This document shows positions 1 to 6,714 of a DNA stretch of 64,000 nt, in pieces (the stretch's first letter is position 1; every line of letters starts with the position of its first letter). Below the pieces are notes generated by a model. The model had not been told where the DNA came from. It saw nothing but the letters and a program-made list of their open reading frames with translations, and ran no database searches. Both the position numbers and the translations under genes were made by a program. The stretch is from Nioella sp965215655 (GTDB lineage Bacteria; Pseudomonadota; Alphaproteobacteria; Rhodobacterales; Rhodobacteraceae): assembly GCF_965215655.1 (NCBI RefSeq), contig NZ_OZ244111.1:4030001-4094000 (forward strand), written 5' to 3'.

Positions 1-1154
1 ACTTTCTCGGTCTTCGGTGGCACGAAGGCCTCTTTCTCGACCGGCGCGGGATCATCCAGAGCCACAAACGTGTCGATTACTGGCAGGTCGTACTTGCGGC
101 AGAAATCCAGATCGCGCTGGTCATGCGCGGGGCAGGCGAAGATCGCGCCGGTGCCGTAATCCATCAGGATGAAGTTGGCGACCCAGACGGGAATTTCCCA
201 GTCCGGGTTCAGCGGATGACGCACGCGAAGGCCAGTATCGGCCCCCAGTTTTTCCGCCTTTTCAATGGCTTCTTCCGTAGTGCCGCCCTTGCGCATCTCG
301 GCCACCTTGGCGGCGAGATCGGGGTTCTCGGCCTCCAGCGCCTTGGTCAGCGGGTGGTCGGGGGAGATGCCGAGGAAGGACGCGCCCATCAGCGTGTCGG
401 GACGTGTCGTGTAGACCTCCAGCGACTCGTGCCCATGCGCAGGTTCGGTCAGCGCCCACGAGAATTGCAGACCGCGCGATTTGCCGATCCAGTTGGCCTG
501 CATCAGTTTGACCTTGGCGGGCCAGTCATCCAGCCCATCCAGCGCGTCCAGCAACTCGCCTGACATGTCGGAAATCTTGAAGAACCACTGGGTCAGCTCG
601 CGCCGTTCCACCAGCGCGCCAGACCGCCAGCCGCGCCCATCCTCGACCTGTTCATTGGCCAGAACGGTCATATCGACCGGGTCCCAGTTCACGATGGCGT
701 TCTTGCGGTAAACCAGACCTTTTTCAAGGAAATCGAGGAACAGCGCCTGTTGCTGACCGTAATATTCCGGGTCGCAAGTGGCGAACATGCGCGACCAGTC
801 GATACCGAAGCCAAGCGGCTTCATTTGTTCGACCATCGTGTCGATGTTTGCATAGGTCCATGTCTTGGGATGCCCGCCCGAGGCCATGGCGGCGTTTTCC
901 GCAGGCATCCCGAAGGCGTCGAATCCCATCGGGTGCAACACATTGTGGCCAGTCGACTTTTTATAGCGCGCGATGACGTCGCCCATCGTGTAGTTGCGCA
1001 CATGGCCGATATGGATGCGGCCCGACGGGTAGGGAAACATCTCCAGCACGTAGTATTTCGGCTTCGTCTCATCGCGCTTGGCGAGGAACGTGCCGGACTT
1101 TTCCCAGGCGGATTGCCATTTCGGTTCGATCACACTGGGGTCGTAGCGGGCCAT
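1..1154 (-). CDS. leuS: Leucyl-tRNA synthetase, N-terminal part (runs off the window)
   Basis: Class I aminoacyl-tRNA synthetase that charges tRNA-Leu in the cytoplasm. Translation starts at an ATG at 1154 behind AAGGA and reads through to base 1 without a stop, so about 384 N-terminal codons are present and the rest lies outside. The HIGH signature is visible in PYPSGRIHIGHVRNYTMGD near residues 41-59, followed by the conserved HPMGFDAFGMPAENAA segment, both typical of LeuRS. The KMSKS loop lies beyond the window. The DUF3576 gene lies just upstream on the same strand but is separated by a terminator-like hairpin, so leuS probably also has its own promoter. Identification is secure. Confidence 0.96.
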   Translation of the reverse strand, partial: MARYDPSVIEPKWQSAWEKSGTFLAKRDETKPKYYVLEMFPYPSGRIHIGHVRNYTMGDVIARYKKSTGHNVLHPMGFDAFGMPAENAAMASGGHPKTWTYANIDTMVEQMKPLGFGIDWSRMFATCDPEYYGQQQALFLDFLEKGLVYRKNAIVNWDPVDMTVLANEQVEDGRGWRSGALVERRELTQWFFKISDMSGELLDALDGLDDWPAKVKLMQANWIGKSRGLQFSWALTEPAHGHESLEVYTTRPDTLMGASFLGISPDHPLTKALEAENPDLAAKVAEMRKGGTTEEAIEKAEKLGADTGLRVRHPLNPDWEIPVWVANFILMDYGTGAIFACPAHDQRDLDFCRKYDLPVIDTFVALDDPAPVEKEAFVPPKTEK

Positions 1155-1180
1155 GTGCTGTCCTTGTCGTCTGTCATACG

Positions 1181-1207
1181 AAAACGCCGGGCACGAGGGC
1201 CCGGCGT
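1181..1207 (-). terminator. Rho-independent terminator between the DUF3576 gene and leuS
   Basis: A perfect 9-bp inverted repeat (acgccgggc at 1184-1192, gcccggcgt at 1199-1207) with a 6-nt loop is followed on the minus strand by a short T run. It lies 28 bases past the DUF3576 stop codon and 27 bases before the leuS start. The short T tract suggests partial rather than complete termination. Confidence 0.7.
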
Positions 1208-1234
1208 GTGTTTAGAAGCCTTGCGGGGCAGAAT

Positions 1235-1729
1235 CTAGAGGTCACCTTCGCGGATACGGATCTGACGCGCGCGGGTCAGAATCGCATCTTCCACGGCGCG
1301 CTGCGTTTCCCGGCTGACAGGGCCACCACGCGATTGCAGGGCCACGCGCAGGCTGCGGGCATCAAGCGCAGGGTCGGTCACATAGACCGTCGCACGATAG
1401 GCGCGGCCACCACCGGGCGGGGTGCCATAGCCGAAGACGATGACGCCCGAGAACGGATCAGCGGCCTCGATCGGCATGAAGTCGAGAATCTCAAGCGAGG
1501 CATTCCACAGGTAGCGGTTCACCTCGACGGTCACATTGGGATCGTCGTTATTGGAAAACAGATCCCAGATCGTGTTGCGCGACGGATCTGGAAGCGCACC
1601 GCCTTCAATGAGTTGTGCACGGGTTTCTGCGCTCATCTCATTATCCATCCCGCCGAAACGACCGCCGCAGGCCGTCAGCGCCGAAAGCGCAAGCAATATC
1701 GCCAAGATTTTGCCCAAACGTCCGATCAT
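1235..1729 (-). CDS. DUF3576-family lipoprotein
   Basis: Predicted 164-aa lipoprotein of unknown function. The N-terminus MIGRLGKILAILLALSALTACGG is a lipoprotein signal with lipobox LTAC (cleavage before Cys21). The body has the compact pattern of the DUF3576 family that sits upstream of leuS in Rhodobacterales: NTIWDLFSNNDDP, then VEVNRYLWNASLEILDF, then a Gly/Pro-rich turn and an Ala/Arg-rich C-terminal helix. An ATG at 1729 was chosen because GGGAG lies 6 nt upstream and the lipobox follows directly; longer in-frame starts would bury the signal peptide. It probably acts in outer-membrane maintenance, but that is inferred from localisation and neighbourhood only. Confidence 0.8.
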   Translation of the reverse strand: MIGRLGKILAILLALSALTACGGRFGGMDNEMSAETRAQLIEGGALPDPSRNTIWDLFSNNDDPNVTVEVNRYLWNASLEILDFMPIEAADPFSGVIVFGYGTPPGGGRAYRATVYVTDPALDARSLRVALQSRGGPVSRETQRAVEDAILTRARQIRIREGDL

Positions 1730-1996
1730 GATACGCTCCCGTCCCGTTCCATTCCGGTTTACAGCCTTAAAACCGCTTGGCCCTTGGTATCGCAGGGCCA
1801 ATAGCGCGGCAAGTGTCTTAAAAGGCGCGTAAGCAGGTGACCCGTTGGGCTACTGTGACATGTCTGCACCATCACCGGGGCAAGATGCCTTATCCGCGAC
1901 GCGCTTTCTTGCAATCAGACCGCCGAAAGTTGAGAGAGAGGCATACCCAACGCGGATTCCCCGGTTGGGGAGATTTTATCTAACGAGGGAAAAACC

Positions 1997-2956
1997 ATGA
2001 AAAAGGTTCTCTTCGCAACGACTGCACTCGTCGCCACCGCGGGCGTCGCATCTGCAGAAGTCGCAGTTTCCGGTTACGCTGAAATGGGTCTTGCCGGCGG
2101 CGACTCCATGGAAACTCAGTTCATCCAGGACATCGACGTCACCTTCACCCTGACCGGCACCACCGACAACGGCCTGACCTTCGGGGCTGCCATTGACATC
2201 GACGAGGGCGGTTCTGGTGCAGATGCCGTTGCTAATGACTTCGAAGATGGTGGCGTTGCGGTGTTCATTTCCGGCAACTTCGGCACCGTCACCATGGGTG
2301 ACACCGACGGCGCTCTGGACTGGGCCCTGACCGAAGCTGGCAATGTCGGCAACCCCGGCACCCTGCGTGACGACGAAACCGGCCACGGCGGTTACCTCGG
2401 CTCCTACGGCGACGGTTCCGCCGACGGTCAGGTGCTGCGTTACGACTACTCCTTCGGTGATTTCGCATTCGCGATCTCGATGGAGCAGGACACTCGCATT
2501 GGCGGCGTCAACAATGGCGGCGTTGTTGACGCGGGCGACAACAGCGGCAACATGGCCCTGGGTCTGCGTTACTCCACCTCCGCAGGTGGTGTGGATCTGA
2601 GCCTCGGCCTCGGCTACCAGTCGACCGACTTCGGCACTGCAAACGATCAGTCCATCATCGGTGCATCGGTTGTTGCATCCTTCGCAGGCGGCTTCTCCGC
2701 AGGCATCCAGTACAGCGACTGGTCCGACGTGGGCGGTGTTGCCGGTGCAGACAACTCGCACCTGGGCATCGGCATCGGCTACTCGATGGACGCCATCTCG
2801 CTGCACGCCAACTACGGCGAGTACGACTCCGGCGCATCGGGCTTCGGCCTCGCGGCAGCTTACGACCTGGGTGGCGGCGCTGGCCTGCACCTCGGCTACG
2901 GCTCGACCGACGGTGGCGCAGACACCTGGTCCTTCGGCCTGGCAATGTCCTTCTAA
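1997..2956 (+). CDS. Rhodobacter-type general porin
   Basis: Outer-membrane beta-barrel porin, 319 aa, allowing diffusion of small hydrophilic solutes. The signal peptide MKKVLFATTALVATAGVASA ends in an AxA site. The mature protein starts EVAVSGYAEMGL, is rich in Gly, Asp and alternating aromatic residues, and ends in a terminal Phe (SFGLAMSF), the C-terminal signature read by the BAM complex. Very acidic with almost no Lys or Cys, as in Rhodobacter porins. A GAGGGA ribosome site lies 6 nt before the ATG and a strong terminator follows, so it is probably a highly expressed single-gene unit. The 267-bp divergent gap from the DUF3576 gene should hold its promoter, which I could not pinpoint. 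Confidence 0.9.
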   Translation: MKKVLFATTALVATAGVASAEVAVSGYAEMGLAGGDSMETQFIQDIDVTFTLTGTTDNGLTFGAAIDIDEGGSGADAVANDFEDGGVAVFISGNFGTVTMGDTDGALDWALTEAGNVGNPGTLRDDETGHGGYLGSYGDGSADGQVLRYDYSFGDFAFAISMEQDTRIGGVNNGGVVDAGDNSGNMALGLRYSTSAGGVDLSLGLGYQSTDFGTANDQSIIGASVVASFAGGFSAGIQYSDWSDVGGVAGADNSHLGIGIGYSMDAISLHANYGEYDSGASGFGLAAAYDLGGGAGLHLGYGSTDGGADTWSFGLAMSF

Positions 2957-2979
2957 TCCAACCGGATTATTTGGTAGGG

Positions 2980-3006
2980 AAGAGCGGGCTTTATGCCCGC
3001 TCTTTT
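2980..3006 (+). terminator. Porin terminator
   Basis: A perfect 10-bp stem (aagagcgggc 2980-2989, gcccgctctt 2995-3004) with a 5-nt loop runs into a T-rich tail. It lies 24 bases after the porin stop codon and overlaps the leader of the next gene. Confidence 0.92.
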
Positions 3007-3031
3007 CTTTTGTGCAGAAGGATCGTCACAG

Positions 3032-3685
3032 ATGTCACTTTCCGAAATCTCCCGGGCCATCACACGGGCAGAAGCCGCCGCAGGGCGCGCGCGCGGGTCT
3101 GTTCGCCTGATTGCGGTGTCCAAGGTGCAACCGCTGGATCGGGTCGAGGCGGTGCTGGAAGAGGGGCATCGGTTGTTTGGCGAAAACCGTGTGCAGGAAG
3201 CCGCCGGGAAATGGCCCGCGTTCCGGGACCGATTCGAGGGCATCGACCTGCATCTGATCGGCCCGCTGCAAAGCAACAAGGCGCGCCAGGCGATGGAGCT
3301 GTTCGACGCGATCCACACGCTTGACCGGCCCAAGCTGGCCACAACACTGGCCCGGCTGGCGCAGGATCTGGGACGTTGCCCGGATCTGATGATCCAGGTG
3401 AACACCGGCGCGGAACCGCAGAAGGCGGGCGTCCTGCCCGGCGACGCGGATGCGTTCATTGCGGAGGCGCGGGCGCTGAATCTTCCAGTAAAGGGCCTGA
3501 TGTGCATTCCGCCGGTGGAGGAGGAACCGGCGCTGCACTTCGCCCTGCTTGCAAAGATCGCAGAGCGGAACGGATTGCCGGAACTGTCCATGGGCATGAG
3601 CGCGGATTTCGAGACGGCGATTGCGCTTGGCGCGACCTATGTGCGGGTGGGGTCGGCGATTTTCGGGGACCGGGTGCCCGGCTGA
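3032..3685 (+). CDS. YggS/PROSC-family pyridoxal-phosphate homeostasis protein
   Basis: PLP-binding alanine-racemase-N-domain protein, 217 aa, thought to buffer and deliver pyridoxal 5'-phosphate rather than catalyse a reaction. Family hallmarks are visible: the PLP lysine in LIAVSKVQ near residues 26-33, LFGENRVQEA, HLIGPLQSNKA, and the C-terminal LSMGMSADFETAIALGATYVRVGSAIFG, whose first half is the family's phosphate-binding motif. The ATG at 3032 has AAGGA about 10 nt upstream. The stop codon is followed within 2 nt by a dispersed intergenic repeat that ends in a terminator hairpin, so the gene appears to end its transcription unit there. Confidence 0.92.
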   Translation: MSLSEISRAITRAEAAAGRARGSVRLIAVSKVQPLDRVEAVLEEGHRLFGENRVQEAAGKWPAFRDRFEGIDLHLIGPLQSNKARQAMELFDAIHTLDRPKLATTLARLAQDLGRCPDLMIQVNTGAEPQKAGVLPGDADAFIAEARALNLPVKGLMCIPPVEEEPALHFALLAKIAERNGLPELSMGMSADFETAIALGATYVRVGSAIFGDRVPG

Positions 3686-3687
3686 GA

Positions 3688-3865
3688 GCGGTTTCGCCGC
3701 CTTCCGGCGTCGACCGGGGGGCGACCCTCGTCAGGCTCCTCCGGAGCCCTCCTCGGGCCGCATTGCCATGGACAGTCGGCCCCGGCTGGTCTGCGGTTTC
3801 GCCGGGGGGTGCGGCTTTGGGGTCGAGATGCCTCCGACGGAGGTTTTTTTACCAAGATGAAAGGG
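3688..3865 (+). repeat. Dispersed intergenic repeat, copy A
   Basis: Fills the whole gap between yggS and the convergent L,D-transpeptidase gene. It begins agcggtttcgccgcc, contains a cgtcgaccggggggcg box and a cggagccctcctcgggccgc box, and ends with hairpin cctccgacggagg (3831-3843), seven T's and accaagatgaaa. The same order of boxes recurs at 38142-38323 (+) and 58041-58221 (-). The distal end looks like a rho-independent terminator. Confidence 0.8.
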
Positions 3866-3866
3866 T

Positions 3867-4361
3867 CTAGTCCACGATCAGGCGGCTGCCTTGTGCCAGC
3901 TTGCGGGTGAGCCAGAGGAGGTCGCCCGGTGCCATGGCGACGCAGCCTTCGGTGGGGTGGCCGGGCTTGCGCCAGCGATGCAGGAAGATGGCGGAACCGC
4001 GCCCCGGATTGGCGACAGGCCAGTTCCAGTCCGTCAACAGGATGAGATCGTACAGGCGGTCGGCGCGCGACAGCCGTTCGTGGCTGCCGCAATAGGGGGC
4101 GCGGACTTTCAGGTTGTAGTCCGGGCAACCCGGGTCGTCGGACCACAGATCGCCTGGCCCGATCGGCCTTGCCCAGCCTACCGGGCGCGGGATTCGGTCG
4201 GGGCGGTAAAGGCAGCCCACGATCCTGTGGATGCCGTGCGGGGTGGCGCCGTCGCCTTCGCGCTTGTCCGACCGTATGCCGCCCTTGCCGATGGAGCAGG
4301 GAATCACGCGGCCCTGAAAGCGTAGCCCCATGGGGGTGAGGACCATATCCTGCGGGGTCAC
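3867..4361 (-). CDS. L,D-transpeptidase (YkuD domain), no obvious export signal
   Basis: A 164-aa protein made almost entirely of an L,D-transpeptidase catalytic domain. These enzymes use an active-site Cys to form 3-3 peptidoglycan cross-links or attach proteins to murein. The catalytic signature is FLHRWRKPGHPTEGCVAM near residues 125-142 (His plus T-x-G-C-V). No signal peptide or transmembrane segment is seen, which is odd for a periplasmic murein enzyme and resembles the stand-alone YkuD proteins common in Alphaproteobacteria. The start ATG overlaps the ribA stop by 4 bp (ATGA), so it is translationally coupled to ribA. The window has two further, exported L,D-transpeptidases at 41773 and 43110. 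Confidence 0.87.
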   Translation of the reverse strand: MTPQDMVLTPMGLRFQGRVIPCSIGKGGIRSDKREGDGATPHGIHRIVGCLYRPDRIPRPVGWARPIGPGDLWSDDPGCPDYNLKVRAPYCGSHERLSRADRLYDLILLTDWNWPVANPGRGSAIFLHRWRKPGHPTEGCVAMAPGDLLWLTRKLAQGSRLIVD

Positions 4362-5443
4362 AGCAGGTGGCCCGATTTCTTCGCCTTCACGTCAAGGTAG
4401 TGGGCGTTGTGTCGGTTCGTCGGGGTGATCAGCGGCACCCGTTCAGACACCTCGATTCCTTCATCTTCCATCATCGCCACCTTGCGGGGGTTGTTGGTCA
4501 TCAGCCGCACGGCGGAAAAGCCCATGCGGCGCAGGATATCGGCACCGAGGCGAAAGTCGCGTTCATCATCTTCGAAGCCGAGCCGGTGGTTTGCCTCGAC
4601 CGTATCGAATCCCTGATCCTGCAGGGAATAGGCGCGCATCTTGTTGGCGAGCCCTATCCCGCGCCCTTCCTGATTGAGGTAGAGCAGCACGCCTGCCCCC
4701 GCTGTTCCCATCTCTGCAAGAGCGGTTCGCAGTTGCGGGCCACAGTCGCATTTCAGTGAACCGAGCACATCGCCGGTGAAGCAGGCGGAATGCAGCCGGG
4801 CCAGAACCGGGGCATCACGGTCGGGGCGGCCGATCTCGATTGCGTAGTGTTCGGTCCCGCCATTATCGGGGCGGAAGATATGCAGGCGACCGGCGTCAGC
4901 GGCCTCGATCGGCAAGCGGGCGGCCGCAACCGGGTTCAGGGCGTGGTGGCGCAACAGATCCTGATGTGTGGCGTCCGGATGCAGGCGGGTCAGATGATGA
5001 TCGGCGGCGAATGCCTTTGCATTGACGATCGGCACGATGATCGCCGCAGGCAGAAGCTGCGCGGATTTGATCAGGGCAATGGCGAGGCGATGAAGCCCTG
5101 CCACCCCCTCGCGCCGGGTCAATAGCGGGCCTTTCATCGGCACACGCAAATCGTCGGCGGGATCTGCAACTGCCCGCACCCAGGACGCGGTGGCATCGTC
5201 GGGGACCACAACGCGCGCCAGGTCGCCATCATAGGCCCGCGCCTTCAGCGTTTCCGCGCGCCGGTCGGTGATCGCGAGGTCCAGCTCGCCAAAGCCCCGG
5301 ATCGCCGAAAGCCGGGCATCGGTCAGTGTTTCTGCCGCCAGAAGGGCAATGCCATCGCCGTTCCCCAGAACGACAGGCAAGCCGACGCGCAGATCGGCGC
5401 GGGCGCGGGCGGCAAGCTCGGACGGGGTGGGCAGAAGCGGCAT
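4358..5443 (-). CDS. ribA: GTP cyclohydrolase II with N-terminal extension
   Basis: First committed enzyme of riboflavin synthesis: GTP to 2,5-diamino-6-ribosylamino-pyrimidinone phosphate, formate and diphosphate. The C-terminal half holds the RibA core: zinc cysteines in CFTGDVLGSLKCDCGPQL, the YLNQEGRGIGLANKMRAY loop and the GTP-binding LMTNNPRKVAMMEDEGI segment. About 150 N-terminal residues (LPVVLGNGDG, LDLAITDRRAETL) look like a diverged DHBP-synthase-like region; whether it is active cannot be judged here. The ATG at 5443 has AGGA 7 nt upstream; a longer start at 5476 has a weak ribosome site. Overlaps the downstream L,D-transpeptidase start by 4 bp. Confidence 0.92.
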   Translation of the reverse strand: MPLLPTPSELAARARADLRVGLPVVLGNGDGIALLAAETLTDARLSAIRGFGELDLAITDRRAETLKARAYDGDLARVVVPDDATASWVRAVADPADDLRVPMKGPLLTRREGVAGLHRLAIALIKSAQLLPAAIIVPIVNAKAFAADHHLTRLHPDATHQDLLRHHALNPVAAARLPIEAADAGRLHIFRPDNGGTEHYAIEIGRPDRDAPVLARLHSACFTGDVLGSLKCDCGPQLRTALAEMGTAGAGVLLYLNQEGRGIGLANKMRAYSLQDQGFDTVEANHRLGFEDDERDFRLGADILRRMGFSAVRLMTNNPRKVAMMEDEGIEVSERVPLITPTNRHNAHYLDVKAKKSGHLL

Positions 5444-5610
5444 CGCATGGTCCTGAATGACGGGTGTCTTCCCCATGTAGACTGCCCTGTAGCGTTTTGA
5501 AACATTTGCTCGCTGTCTGACACGGCTGCGTGAGAAGTTTTTCGATGCACTTGTCAGACGGGTGATTGCACGACATGTGCAGAGAAGAACAAGCAACGGG
5601 AGCCACCAAA

Positions 5611-6297
5611 ATGGCCAATCTCAAGAAAATCCTGCTGGTGGATGACGACGAGGATCTGCGCGAGGCACTGGCCGAACAGCTGATCATGACCGAAGATTTC
5701 GACGTGTTCGAGGCCGGCAACGGGTCCGAAGGCCTGCAGAAGGCCAAGGAAGCGATCTATGATCTGGTAATCCTGGACGTGGGTCTGCCCGACACCGATG
5801 GTCGCGAACTGTGCCGCCTGATGCGCAAGCAGGGCGTGAAATGCCCGGTTCTGATGCTGACTGGCCATGACAGTGACGCCGATACCATCCTTGGCCTTGA
5901 TGCGGGGGCGAATGACTATGTCACGAAGCCCTTCAAGTTTCCGGTGCTTCTGGCCCGCATTCGCGCGCAACTGCGCCAGCATGAACAATCGGAAGATGCC
6001 GTATTCCAGCTTGGGCCATACACGTTCAAGCCCGCCATGAAGATGCTGGAAACGGAGGATATGAAGAAAATCCGGTTGACCGAAAAGGAAACGAATATCC
6101 TCAAATACCTTTATCGCGCCCAGGATGGTGTGGTGGCGCGTGATGTGCTGTTGCACGAGGTCTGGGGTTACAACGCCGGGGTGACCACCCATACGCTGGA
6201 AACGCATATCTACCGCCTGCGCCAGAAGATCGAGCCCGACCCCTCGAATGCGCGCATTTTGGTCACAGAAAGCGGCGGATATCGTCTTTTGGCGTGA
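5611..6297 (+). CDS. OmpR-family response regulator (DNA-binding)
   Basis: A 228-aa two-component regulator. The receiver domain covers residues 1-120: acidic pocket LLVDDDEDLRE, phospho-acceptor Asp in DLVILDVGLPDTDG, Thr in LMLTGHDSD and Lys in NDYVTKPFKFP. The C-terminal winged helix (about 130-228) carries RLTEKETNILKYLYRA, the recognition region TTHTLETHIYRLRQKIE and the wing ILVTESGGYRLL. The ATG at 5611 has GGGAG 9 nt upstream. It is divergent from ribA, with no kinase beside it, so its sensor partner is elsewhere. A terminator hairpin follows 84 bases after the stop. Confidence 0.92.
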   Translation: MANLKKILLVDDDEDLREALAEQLIMTEDFDVFEAGNGSEGLQKAKEAIYDLVILDVGLPDTDGRELCRLMRKQGVKCPVLMLTGHDSDADTILGLDAGANDYVTKPFKFPVLLARIRAQLRQHEQSEDAVFQLGPYTFKPAMKMLETEDMKKIRLTEKETNILKYLYRAQDGVVARDVLLHEVWGYNAGVTTHTLETHIYRLRQKIEPDPSNARILVTESGGYRLLA

Positions 6298-6380
6298 AAT
6301 AACCACTAAATGTTGACTAATTGATATTATCAACCGATAGTTGACAGAAGGTGAACAACACCTACCTCCCTGTTGGACTG

Positions 6381-6405
6381 GCCCGGCCAAGAGCCGGGCT
6401 TTTTT
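6381..6405 (+). terminator. Terminator after the orphan response regulator
   Basis: Perfect 7-bp GC stem (gcccggc 6381-6387, gccgggc 6393-6399) with a 5-nt loop, followed by six T's. The 83 bases between the stop codon and the hairpin are AT-rich and show no coding pattern. Confidence 0.9.
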
Positions 6406-6714
6406 CGTCTGGTGGCCAATGCGCGCATTGATCGACGGACTGACCGGGGCGGAATGAGGCTAATCTATTGTTTCTTTTCTTGAAACGCATTGCTTCGACG
6501 ATCTGGCCGACATTTTTCAAAAGAAGCGGTTAACCTTCTTCGAGGCAATGAAAACGCCGTCTTAACCATCGCATGAGTACCTCTGTTGTCATCGTCCGCA
6601 TTGTTCCGGGCGGAAGAGGAATTGTTCTTGGGGCTGCACTCTGCTGCGACATGGCTGTCGCCCGGGGCGCAGGTCGCCACGATGGTTGCCTTCTGGCCCG
6701 AAAGAGGAATTGCC
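6406..6714. other. Non-coding leader upstream of the PIG-L gene, with two TTAACC boxes
   Basis: About 310 bases without a supported gene. It is more AT-rich than its surroundings around 6465-6565 and contains TTAACC at 6530 and TTAACCAT at 6562, 32 bases apart, resembling half-sites of the cell-cycle regulator CtrA (whose full site is TTAA-N7-TTAA). In-frame TTG and ATG codons from 6586 would extend the next gene but have a weaker ribosome site than the ATG at 6715. Regulatory function is inference. Confidence 0.4.

Noticed and set aside
1976..2890. Long minus-strand open frame (about 300 codons) across the porin gene
   Set aside because: It is antisense to a clear porin with signal peptide, ribosome site and terminator; its composition is an artefact of high-GC codon bias.
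6586..6714. Alternative TTG start extending the PIG-L protein by 43 residues
   Set aside because: No good ribosome site at 6586, while AGAGGA lies 6 nt before the ATG at 6715; the extra residues form no signal peptide.
6562..6714. Short frame starting ATG AGT ACC near 6573 as a leader peptide
   Set aside because: Poor ribosome site, no amino-acid run or attenuator hairpin, and it overlaps the start of the PIG-L gene.
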